A stretch of 64,000 nt of DNA. It comes from Hymenopellis radicata (taxonomy: Eukaryota; Basidiomycota; Agaricomycetes; Agaricales; Physalacriaceae). The stretch spans positions 62,001 through 126,000 of the forward strand of contig JADNRX010000015.1 of assembly GCA_015501595.1 (NCBI GenBank). The letters are read 5' to 3'. A program made the translations under genes and the position numbers. Under the pieces are notes generated by a model. That model saw nothing but the letters and a program-made list of their open reading frames with translations. It did not search any database and had not been told where the DNA came from. Of this stretch, positions 46,080-58,500 are shown in pieces. How positions within the stretch are numbered: position 1 is the first letter of the stretch; every line of letters starts with the position of its first letter.

Positions 46080-46444
46080 TGGTGGTGGGCAGACGAAAGC
46101 TGGGACCGAGAAGTTTTGGTTTTGGGGTTAAGTAAGCTTCTTCAGGCTCGCAATTTTCACGTGCACTGCCACCAGTACCATGCGTAAATACCGGACGATT
46201 ATTCGACGCTGATTGGAAGAGAACGCTCAGTGAACTTTCTGAAAGGGGCGGAGCCATATTGAAGCTGGCCGCGCAAAGATAGAATAACATACGTGTTTTC
46301 GAAGAAGATTTCTCTCCCCATCCGGCCATTGCACGATACCGAACCGAGTATTCAAAACACCAAAGATGTCCACGTAACCCCAATGCAATGTATGTGATGC
46401 GTAGTAGTGTTACAAATATACCCAAGATGCAGTGCGAGAAAAAG

Positions 46445-47311
46445 CTAGGTGATAATAAGGCTAGGATATGACTTCAAGTCGGCAAGAACAGCGTGTTCCC
46501 TGTTGATGGTCGAACAATCAGTTGAAGACCTTGAATAATGCGCGCGGAACCATACATACCGTTTGCTAAGTTTGGTATTTTGAAGAACGTCGATAGCACA
46601 GGTCTTGACTTGTGAGCGCGCGATGTCTGGACCGGAAGCACAGACAAGGCACATGGAAGAATTGGAGGGGGCAAGAGCGTACGACGCGTGAACCTGGAAC
46701 CGGTTAGAACAAATGCCTCCGAAGAAATCATACGCGACTAACCCCACACGCACGCAGTGACTGGACGAGATCGTGAATAAACTAGAAGTAATATGTTAGC
46801 GCCTGTCGAATAAACCAAGGCGGGGCAAGACACAGCGTACCAGCAACAGACGACAACGCAATTCATGTAAATCGTGCAAGTCCAGGCCTGATACAAGGAA
46901 AGATGAGCGGGGCAGTCGAGCGCGTAGATGGGTTACATACATGTCTCGGAAGTGGGACACCACGTCGGCACAGCGCAGTGCAGTTTGACCGACGGGCCCA
47001 ATCGAAGAAGAACTCTATTCATGAATTAAGACACTCATTCAGTAAGATAGAGCAGAAAACTCACTGTGTAAAAGGTTCAACAGCGTCATGAAGATTTCCA
47101 AGCTGCAACGACCTTGTCAGGACTGTCACACGAGCAATGATGACGAATGGAAAATAACCTCGTTCAAGGGAACTTGGAACTGGGATTTCTCGTCAAGGGT
47201 GGGGATAGACATAAGGGAGACCATGGCGGGAGAGGCGGGAAGATCGCAGGGACTTCGGAATTTTGAGGGAGGGGGTGAATGCGACAGGGAGTTCAGAATG
47301 ACCGGACGCAT
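46445..47311 (-). CDS. Unknown small multi-exon protein
   Basis: I do not recognise the product. Reading from ATG 47311 (or the in-frame ATG at 47223, MVSLMSIPTLDEK), exons can be spliced continuously through six or seven GT...AG introns of about 45-60 bp: VPLNE | LGNLHDAVEPFT | QVLLRLGPSVKLHCAVPTWCPTSE | CLDLHDLHELRCRLLL | FIHDLVQSLRACG | VHASYALAPSNSSMCLVCASGPDIARSQ..., ending in SYPSLIIT at 46445. The result is about 170-200 aa with eight or nine cysteines, one hydrophobic helix and no clear signal peptide. The regular introns make a real gene likely; the exact start is uncertain. Confidence 0.55.
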
Positions 47312-49585
47312 TTTATTTAAGTAGGTTTCAATTCCGAGCGGTCACGGGAAGAGTCGGAATCTGCGATCGGAGCTCCTGCTTCGAAAACTCGTGCCTAGAC
47401 TCTAACCAATGACAGAAGGCTGGACATCACCACGAGTGCTGATACTGCGTCTGAATTGCGTCTGAAGTATGTAAACTTCTCGATGCGCAAATATCGCTAG
47501 ATTAACTGCTCATTGGCCAAATGCATCGGATAGTAGGAAGAGCCGGTCTGTAACTCTTAAGATCAGGCAATAGACGGATGGGAAAGCGGGCATGAGACGC
47601 TGCCCGGCGGTTCTTGCGGGTCGCAATTCCAGTTGCGTCTAGTAGTAATAGAAACACGCGCATGTCTGGGTTGGGCGCTGTATATTCGGCGCCAACCCAC
47701 GTCTATAATCAGCAGAAGGTCGTGTGGCGTCGAATTCGCCAACCCGTTCGCGGCGTAAATCGCGTGATGTCAAGGATGTTTTTGACAGACTGTCATGATC
47801 AACGTTGCTCCGCCATAGTTTGCAAGACGACGAGGAATTGCGCTGGCGTACGCGTCGGTGGTTCATTTCTTATCGCTCTCCACGGGGAACACCGACTTGG
47901 AAGCGGGGTATGGACTTGTATGGAACGCTGAATTGAACGGACCGGCGGGACGACGCGCGCTTCAATTTCGGGCGAGACCGGACCGAATCCGATCGGTTGA
48001 CCTTGGCCTCGATCGCACTCTTTCTTTTCGTTTCTCAAAACTCTGTTATCGCCATATTGATTGTCTTGGGAGCCTCATGCATACAACCGAAAGTACCGAA
48101 CTTACTATACGCGAACTTTCCCCCACGATATCTTGGACTCTCGGTCTCTCGGCCTACCAGGAAAAAACACGCGATCTCGCCTCTGTCTGGACTTCCCCTC
48201 ACCTCCGCATCGCTCTCAATAATACGTACTGATTGACACGGCTGTACCCCAAGATCATCTGGGGCTCAAATAGTATGCGTGTTGCGGTTCTTGGCGAACT
48301 CCAGCCTCTGGCACCTTATCACAGGTGATCTGAACACCCACCCACTTCCGGGCCAAAGGTTGAGCTCTAGTTCTAAGCTCTCAGTCCAGCCCGGCATACA
48401 GTGTTTCCGGTAGTTTATGTTGAGTGAGTACGTCAAAGGAATCCCTCGTTTCCTTACTTCTCACCTCAAGGAGTATTCGGACGGCTTGGTACATTACGTG
48501 CGAAACCTCTGACTCCTCAAATCAATGCATTTTGACTCTGCCGATCCATGTCTAAAGTGTTATAAGAAAGCCACGAAGTCAATGACTGCATAACAGAGCA
48601 TGATACGTATGTCGTTTCTGCTATGATTTGATTCAACAGTCCGCGCGACGTCCCGCGACTCCCAGGAAATAAATCCGCCCGTAGAGACGAGAAGAGAGCT
48701 GTGACAGTATTACACCATTGTTTCAAAATACTTAGTATTATATCTACTGTCCATTCGAAGTGCGAGAATGCAAGCGAACTTGTAGGGTGGCGTAAGAAAT
48801 ACCTGGGAGAGAAACTTACCGTAACTTACAAGGGGCTGCGCAGGGCCCAATTTTTTTACAGTAACTTACCCGTAAATTACACGCGTCATCAGAGCATCAC
48901 GTGCTCCGCTCGCTCATTTTTTTCGCGCGCCGTCGGCGCGCTCTGGAGCCCCTGGTACTCTCCCACGCATCCACAGGACCCAACACAAGTGCATTAATGT
49001 CAGAAGCTTATGGAACACTACTGGAGCATAGAAGATAACCTTCCTCTACAGTGGCTGTTGGGCTAGGGAGGTACTACGGACAGGGAGACTGAGGGTTATC
49101 GCGGACAGAGGAAGAAGGTTCGGCTGAGCCCAAAGCCTGTGTATGGAGATTCCAGACGTTTGCACAGCCACAAGTGCTGTCGTCCCACCACCATCTGTTC
49201 AGGACGCGCTGGTCCACTGTAGTACTGGGCCGCGTTCGCCGTTGTTAGAGAATTTTCATTTTGTTCTGGCTCGCGGGACACGTGATCCGTTTTTGGTAAC
49301 TTACATCCGCCCACCCGCCCTTGGGCGCTGTTGTAATTTACCTGTAAAATGACATCATATTTACAGTAAAAAAGGCCTGTCGTAAAAAACAACGGCTTTC
49401 TTCCGCCACCCTAAAGCGAAGGTAGCTAGATTCTATCGTTGATGTGACGCGTAGATGTGTGATGTCATGCATCCTTTCGTTTCGTCGTTTCGTCATCGTA
49501 ACCCTTCGCAGACTCGAACACCTTCCATCTCTGCATATAGCAGAATTCCCTTTGCTCGCCATTCAACGCCTCCAGTAACGCCAGG
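47312..49585. other. 2.3 kb intergenic region upstream of VPS13
   Basis: No convincing gene. ORFs of up to 128 aa overlap on both strands without introns or motifs. The right part (48850-49385) contains an inverted arrangement of GTAA(C/A)TTAC words described separately. The left part is unique, moderately GC-rich sequence. Confidence 0.5.
48850..49385. repeat. Foldback/inverted-repeat element candidate
   Basis: Near the left end is TTTTTTTACAG..TTACCCGTAAATTACA (48850-48881), and near the right end the reverse complement of TTTTTTACTGTAAA...TTACAGGTAAATTACA (49331-49376). The arms are imperfect and their ends contain several TTAC/GTAA words. No coding sequence lies between. It could be a decayed MITE; no target duplication was found. 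Confidence 0.4.
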
Positions 49586-52500
49586 ATGTGGTGGCTGGAT
49601 CCTGGGAAGGAGGTACTCAATGTCGTGGGTATATCGTGCACGATACTTTGCTGTCTCTGAAGTGAAGGCAGCTCTTCAACCGAATTTTGGCCCCGTATGT
49701 GGAAAATCTGGACATGAACCAGGTGAATTATGGGATAGGACAAGGTGCGCGATATGGACCTCGTACACTTTAACTTTACTGACTGGTTGTAGGGCAACTG
49801 ACTCTACGCAACCTGACGCTCAAGAAAGGCGCTCTGGATAAATTTCGACTCCCAGTCGATGTCCTTGAGGGTACGACACCCCGCCCATGCGCAAGAATTC
49901 TCTCATGTGTATCTAGGCCACCTTGGAAAGTTCACGCTCTCGCTACACTGGATGAATCTTGGCAACCAACCGGTCGAGATCTTGATTGAAGACGTGTATA
50001 TCCTTGTAGTCCCCTCTACGCAATCCAAATTCGATCCGGAGGAGGAAGAAGAACGCGCCCAAGCCACCAAGAATGAGCGCTTGCAGAATGCCGAGCTTCT
50101 CCACATGCGCGGGCAAGCCGAAACCTCTCCGGGTGCGACGCGTTGACATCTTTGTCATTCCTCCATCTGAGCGCTCTTCAGATAACACCCCTCAGACTCA
50201 AGGCTTATGGGAGTCTCTGACCGCCAAGATTATCAATAATCTACAGGTCACCGTCAAGAACATCCATGTCCGTTACGAGGATAAACTCAGTGTTCCCGGG
50301 GTACGCGACAGTGGGCATAACAACGAGGCGAGAATACTGACGTATTGCTAGCATCCGTTCGCGGCGGGATTGACATTGGCGGGCTTTACCGCGTTCTCTG
50401 TCAATGAGGAATGGAAACCAGCATTCATCGAGAGTACTGCAGGTGCCATCCATAAGGCGAGTCGGGATCTTTGGACATATTACATTGTCATTTACTTCTA
50501 TTAGCTCGGAAATCTCCAATCGCTAGCCGTGTATTTCGACACAGATTCTCCAAGCATTGCTGGTTTACCTCATGATGAATCTGTGAAGACCTTTTACGAG
50601 ATGGTAAATTGGCGTCTTCGGGTTAATTGCGCCGAACTGAGGCCTTGTTTAGATTGCCTCCAGTTCGCGAGAGGCCCAGCACCAGTTCATTTTGAAACCT
50701 GTTTCCGGCGAAGGAAGGGTAGGTCATCTTGCTTGTTCACTTTATGCAACCTGAACGTGTCCCAGATCATTATGAATCATAAAGTGGACAACGACACCCC
50801 ACGATTTGATGTACAACTATTATTCGACGAGATTGGTGTCGCGGTGGACAACCATCAGTATCGGGATACCATCTCGCTTCTTGACATGTATCACGTCTAT
50901 ATTCGCCAGCACCAAGTATGGGTGTTCCTTTGGCCTTTTGACGTACTAACCCAACTATTATCAGTACCGAAAATATCGGCCAGACCAAAGCGAGTTCAAA
51001 GCAAACGCCGCGAAGGCGCGCCTGCGCTTTGCTGGACATGCCATCTTGGAAGGTGTTAAGGAGAAGAATAGGAAATGGACCTGGGCTTATTTTGCAGAGA
51101 GGCGTGACGACAGAAATCGATACGTGGATCTTTATCAGCGGAAGGAGTTGAGCGCTCTACCTGTCATAGTGTGTATTTTCCTTTTCTGTCTCCTGTACGC
51201 TCATTTATGCTGGTTCAGGACGAGAAGGAGTTAGAAGGACTCGAGAAGAAGCTCTCGTATGAAGATATCAGGTTCTACAGGTCTATCGCCCGTTCGCGTA
51301 TTCGGAAGGATAATGCCCTTCGGAAACGGCTGGAACAGGATAAGGCAAAACAACAGCCTGCGCAACAAAGCTGGTCGAGCTGGATATGGGGCTCCTCTGA
51401 AAACACACAGACAGAGACAGATCCTGCGTTTGGTGGTCCAATGACCGAAGAACAACGTCAGCAGTTGTATGATGTACTCGACTACGACGAGAAAGCGGCC
51501 GTCGTCGAAGCTCTGGAAGCTCCACGGGATGCTCTTAAAGCCCGTATCAACGCCAAACTCGATAAAGGGTCCTTCGTCCTGAAGAATGACCCTCATGGAA
51601 AAGCTGAGGACATTATTTCAATCGTGTTTGACGTCTTCAGAGCAGACGTTATCCAGAGGACAGACAATCTGGATGCGTCGGTGTCGCTTATGGGCTTCAC
51701 GGTATTCGACGGGACTACGCAAGGCACTCTTCATCCGAAGGTCATGTACGTGAAGGACATACCCAGCATCGAAGCGGATCGAGAAGACCCGTTCCTGTTC
51801 GTGAAATTTGAGAACAAGCCCCTGGATGAGCGTGCGGACAACGCGTTGACTGTCCGCATGCGTCATATGGAGATCATATATCATAGAGGTTATGTGGAAG
51901 CGGTATATCAGTTCCTCAAGCCTCCTGAAAGTCAGCTAGAATCGGTTGAAGCTCTGCTTGTGAGTAACTCCGCATATACGACGGCTGACGCTGATATTAG
52001 TGCTCAGACGGCTGCAGGACAAACACTGGAAGGACTGAGCAAGGAAACAAGGGCCGGCCTAGAATTCGCTCTCCAGAACCATAAGACCATCGACATACAA
52101 ATGGATATGAATGCACCTGTCATCATTGTCCCAGAAGAGTGCGTGCGGTTGACATTCCCATTTCGCGTTCTCACTCGGTCTTGCACCACGTAGCGTGACA
52201 ACATACCAGTGCAAGCATTTGATAGTCGATGCGGGTCACATCGCTATTGAGAGTGATCTAGCAGCCAAGGACGCCATCAAAGCGATACATCTGAAGAGGA
52301 ATCAGAAATACAACGAGGCAGACTACAAACGTCTTGAGTCACTCATGTACGACAAGTTTACGCTGAAGTTGGAAGCTGCGCAGGTAATAGCATCTCACCA
52401 TAACCGCAATCCTTATTACAACATTCATAGTTCATCCTCGGCAATGACCTGGATTCTTGTCGTCGAGCTCTGACATCAGACAAGACTGACGCCTTGCATC

Positions 52501-55500
52501 TCGTGGAGCGCATAAACATTGATCTTCAGGTCGAGACTTCCATCGTTCCCAGTGCTTTGAGTCTTGCCCGGTTCAAGGTGTCTGGTAGCCTGCCAACCTT
52601 ACAACTGAACCTTTCCGACATCAAGTACAAGTCCTTGATGCGCCTCATTGACGTTTGTATTCCCAAATTTGGTGACGACACTCCTGCCGACGACCACACC
52701 GTCAACTTTGCCATCCGTCCTAGTTTTTTCGCCCAGAACGAAACGGAATATACTGTGGAGGATGATGATGATGATGATGACGACGACATCGAAAGTTTAA
52801 AAGAGGACGAATTTTTCGAAGCAAGTGAAGGACTGCCGGACGTAAGATTTTCAACACTTTCTGGATGGGATACTGATATCTCCATGTTAGCGTCCTGACA
52901 TCCACCAACACATATTCGAGTTTGACTTCCGAGTGGAGCAACTGAAAGTCTGCATATTCAAGGCTAATGCAGACAATGTTGAAAAGGCATTGGGCGATGT
53001 GTCTCTTGACAAATTCTGTTTGGTATTTGCTCTGGCCAAATTCGACATGAAAGTCGATGTCAACTTACGGTCAGTAACACTCTCATCGCTTAGCCACCAT
53101 CCCATCTGACCGCATTCAGGGCACTAACCATGAACCTCAATCAACCGACCGGCGACCCCATCAAGTTCATGTCTTCAGTGGACTCGGACGTTCCGCAGGA
53201 TCGAGATTTACTGTTTGTTACCTACACCCGCGTTCAAAAGGATTCTCCCGAGTTCACATCCATCTACGAGGGAATTGATCAGAAGGTCGAAGTTCGAATA
53301 TCGACATTCATTTTCAGAGCCGCACCGGAACCGGTCATAGCTTTATACGACTTCATCATGACTACATTCGTCCCTCAGTCCAATGATCAGGTGCTTCCAG
53401 CAGAGCAAGCTACAACCGACGTGCAGAAAGGGCAAGTATCTGCGAACAATGGTAGCAAGATTTATGTCACGGTCAATCTTGCGAGCGTCCAAGGTCTGTT
53501 TACCTTCGAAAGGACGAGCCACGCTGACATCGATCACAGTGATCCTCATGAATGGACCAGCCAGCCTGGCGACGTTATCTCTATCAACAGCAGACGTAGC
53601 CGTTCTCGTGCTGGCGAAAGCTTTGCGTGTTTCTGGTAAACTTGGAAGCCTCTCTCTGACCAATGACGCCGATGTGTACGGCGCCAGTCATCACGACTTT
53701 GGTCAAATACTCTCTATTGAGGGCCAGAACTTTGCCGAATTCCGGTATCAAACGTACAACCCGGATGAGGCAGGTTACAATGGGATCAAGTCAACCGTAT
53801 CGTTAACCACTGCGTCTCTCAAACTTCATTTCCTGGAGCAACCTCTGCACGACATATATCTCTTCCTTGTCAAATTTGCCAGGCTCAAGGGCTTGTACGA
53901 CGCTGCTACCCAAGCCGCCGTTCAAAGTGCCCCTGAAATGGATCGCATGCAGTTCGAAGTGTCTGTCAAATCACCCATTGTTGTGTTTCCCTTCGACCCT
54001 GTTACTTCGCGGGATACTCTTGTTCTCCGCCTAGGTGAGATCACTGCTTCCAACTCATCCAAGGCCGATAAGAACAAGATAACCGCGGGGCTCCACGGAA
54101 TCCAACTCGTCTCGAATATTCATTACGATGAGGCGCTTTCAACCCTCAAGATCATCGACGACATCAATGTGGCGGCCGACATCGTACAAGTCGTCGGCGT
54201 TGACCGTTCGCAGGTCTACGACGTTCCAGATACTCAGGTGGGATCTCTCATTCACACGTGATTGGCAAACCACAATCTCATCTTCGCTAGGTTTCGATCA
54301 CCATTTCGGACGTGCGCTTGCACTTGACGCAAGTGCAGTATGGCATCTTGATGAAGCTTGCACAATCGATACCGAAGATTCTGGCTGGCGCACCCGAGGG
54401 ATATGCTCAAGCCGAATCATCAGCATCCCAGGAATCAGTCACACCCAGCGCACATTGGCTTCTTCTCCATCTGCGAACTTGGCGCCAGAGTTGATTGTTC
54501 CAGCATCTGTCCGAGCTTGGTCCGCTGTTGATTTGGTTATCGTAGTCGATGCTGTGAAGCTTCATCTATACGACGAGTCCGCAACGACAACCGCGAATTT
54601 GAAGGAGCATGGAATCACAAGATTTGCTCTAAACAGGAGCGAACTTCGACTCAAAATGTTGTCAGACGGCTCCATGGAAGCTCAGGTCGTCTTCAAGTCA
54701 TTCACAATGAGCAACACTCGACCTGGACAAACCAAGTTTCGGGAAATCATACCCGCCACCCAACACGATCGCAATCAGTTCATGGTCCTATATACCATGT
54801 CCGGTGGTCCAGACAGCTCGTCCCTCGCCATCGTCACCATTGACTCCCCCAGATAATCTTCGCCGTCGATCCCGTCTTTGCCTTGGTCAAGTTCTTCACG
54901 TCATATACTCCCGATGCGCCCATCGAAATTCAAGACGAAAGAGACGATGCACCAGTTGACCGCATGGACAAAGCTCAATCCACCTTCGATTTCCGTCTTG
55001 ATCTGCATGACGTTTCTATCAATGTGCTCGAGAACGACGCGAACCCCGAAACACAGTCCATCAAACTCAACGTCAAGCAAGTCATGCTTTCGCAGCAGGT
55101 ATGATCCAATGCCGACTAACTGAATGTCATTCTTACGATTTCAAGGGCGTCTTGGCTCTTACAATCAATCGCTTGGGCATGTCTTTGACTTCCATGGGCA
55201 AAGATTCCGACGTTGTCCGATTTTTGGATGACTTTGATCTAAGTCTTTCACTGGACAGCCGTTCCAGTTCGTCCCAGCAAATGACGAACATGGAGATCAA
55301 TGCCATGCCGATCGTGTTCCGAGCATCCTACCGGGACATTATGCTGATTACCTCGATTGTCAACAAGGCCATAGAACTCAGTGCAGCAAACTCGTCGACT
55401 GCTGAAGCAACTACTTCAAAGTCAAAGTCTCGCATTTCTGAATTCTCAGCTTCCAAGAAATCGTCCTCTAAACAATTTGCTACCAAACCACGGAGGTCTG

Positions 55501-58500
55501 TAGGCAAGGCTCGTGCCGTAGCATCTAAAGAACAGGCAAGTGCTGTTCTACCTACAATCCTCATTGATAATCAATTCTGCGTAGCTCAAAGGTTCCTTCG
55601 ATGGTTTCCGGCTAGTACTTATCGGAGACATGCACGAACAACCGATGCTTCATTTTAAGGTGAAACGATTCATCGTAGGCGCTAAGGACTGGTCAGGCGC
55701 GGTATGTGTAGATCTTACGCTTCTTGAGTATTCTCTTAAAAGTCATACTAGCTCCACGCCACTACGACTATGTCGACTCAGATCAGCTACTGGAACCTTA
55801 CTAACTCGCACTGGGAACCATGTAAGCACTGCGCTTTGTACTCTGTGTATCATCTCTAACTCCTTTGGACACTAGTAATTGATCCGTGGACATTGACGAT
55901 CACAGTAAGTGTTGACGCCTCTTCTCTCCTGCATTAAGTGACATTTTCCTTAGGCTTCGAAACAAGACGCATCCAGTGGCATCAACATTGGTCTCTCGGC
56001 GAGAGACCGTCTGGACCTCAACCTTAGTACCACTTTTGCTGAGATGGCGATTACCACTGTCAACGTGTGGACCAAGGAAGGCGAGCGTGTCCTACAGAAC
56101 GCTCGCGGAAGTTATGCCCCTTATCGCATACGAAACAGGACTGGGTCTCCCATCTTTGTGTGGTCCGATGATGATGGCAGTGCGACATCGAAGGATGCCA
56201 CTTCCGTTAAAATTTTGAACGATGATTCTCTCGATTGGCGATTTGACGACTGGAAAACTCTGAGAGAGGTGCGAACAACGATTTTATCTTGATACCAATC
56301 TTACATTAGTAGCACGTTTCCTCCTCTGGTCAACACAGTATCGGAGTGCAAGTTGTGGGCCAGCCGTGGGAGCAGATCCGGAGCATCCCCGTCGATCGTG
56401 AAGGAGAGTATACATTTCCTCTCAGACCGCGAACGGCCAAGTACACGGACAGGCTCTTATGTGAAGTGAATGTGGTGGATAACGTGAAGGTTGTCACTAT
56501 ACGTTCAACGTATAAAATCCAGAACCAGACGTTATATCCGCTTGAGGTTACTCTTGTGGATGACAACGGGCATCCAGTGCATTCGTTGGAAAAGATCGTC
56601 CCCGGACAAGATTATGCCTTGCCTATCGACGCTGTTGCTCGCCACAGGATACGGATACAGCCAGACCGTCAGTAGTCGTCCTGGAACGCACATTGGTCTG
56701 AGCTTACCTTGTCTTAGAGGGTTTCGGTTACAAATGGTGTCCTGCCATCCGATGGAGGATTTGGTCTCCACCAGAGGTTTCACAATCAGATGCCCACACA
56801 GTGATCCTCAAGAGGCCTCTTTCAGATTCCAAGCCTGGGTACAAACGGACTTCCAAAGCGGACACTCAAGTGCTCGGTACGTTCTCGTCATACTCGGAGA
56901 CCGAAAACTTGTGAACGGGCAACCTCCAGGAAATTTCCCAAAATCAGTCTCAAACTGCGAGCGCCGTTAGAACTCGAAAACTTACTGCCATACAATTTAC
57001 AATATCGCGTTTATGACAAAGACACCGATCAGAATTGGCGCAGCTACTTGCGGCGCGGTGGGGTCATGCCGTTCATTCTGTGGAACTGGGTCATTTAGTG
57101 CTATTGAATGTGGAAGTGGAGGATACAGGTGGACACTTTCATTGTTTCTTTAGTGGCTAAGTTGCTCACGGTCATCTAGTCTTTGGTCAAAGTGAATTCG
57201 CCATCATCAACACGGACGTCAATTCGGACTTCGAGCTGGAGAAGCGGCTTACAGTCAAAGATCCGCGAGGGCGAACGCTGGCATTGAAATTAAACTACGT
57301 GTACGCTCCTCTCTTTGAAGTCTTCCTGCTAGCCATTCATGACATGTCTAGACGGTATCCTGATTCCGGAGGTGCTTTCAAAGTGCAAATATCTGCACCA
57401 TACCTTGTCGTGAACAAGACTGGACTACCTTTTGCTATTCGTTCTGTACGCAGTACCCGTACTGGAGCTCAAGATGTGGCGGGTGACAATCGACCAGGTC
57501 AGCTTCCGTCTCTGCCGATATGTATCATTACTGAGACCCAACATTCAGAGGTTCTCTCGGCGCCAACTCCCTTCAGTAAGACCACGACGAGGATTCCGGA
57601 CACAATCTAATTCTGTTCCTTTTGCAGTGCTCTCTCATCAGGTCGACAATGGCCATGAATTCAGTTTGAAAGTCGGGGATTCAAGTTGGTCCAAGGTAAA
57701 CCCAATTGACTTCATACCTCCACGTTTGGTGCTACCCGACATTTTCAGAACTTCAGCGTGGAAGCGCCTTCGGCCGACAGTGCACTGGTTATTCCGACGC
57801 TCAAGTCGAAGCAAGACGAGATTCATGTTGGATTGTCTTGGTCGGAGGGACTCGGGAAGTATAAGTTGACGAAGGTCATTACTTTGACCCCCCGTTTCCT
57901 GATCAAGAACAATCTGGCGGGGCCTATCTCGTTCCGAGAACATGGTGTTGCACCTCGCGAACGTTGTACAGTAGAGCCAGGAGAACGATGCCCGCTTACT
58001 CTACTGCGCGGCAGTGCAGAGAAACTGTTGACCATTGCTTTCCCTGGGCTGAATGCCCAATGGTAAGTTATTTCGTCTTCAATCTGTAAACTTAGGCTTA
58101 TCTGCCTGCCTTTCTAGGTCCCCGCCCATCAACATTGAAGACATAGGCTCAGTTCACTTCCGGCTAAACTGTTCATCTACATCTCAAGACGTACAAGTTA
58201 TCCAGGCAGATGTAAAGCTTGACGGACCAACGATATTCGTCACGTTTTCTTCGGCGACTGCAGGATATCCCTTCTCCATCGAGAATGTCAGCGATTACAG
58301 CTTTACCCTCACTCAACGAGTATGTGGATTTATTTGATACAAATATGCTTGTTTCAAATGCGTTACAGGACGCTCGCGAGGAGCCAACACCTGGAGGGAA
58401 ATCGTACCCAGTATATACGGTCAAGCCTCATTCGACCATGCCATACGCATGGGATTATCCAGCAGCTCGGGACAAGAAGCTCGCACTGTCGTCTGGAGCT

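Noticed and set aside
47858..48236. 124-aa ORF in the region upstream of VPS13
   Set aside because: No motifs, overlaps another ORF in a second frame, and no splice-linked neighbours.
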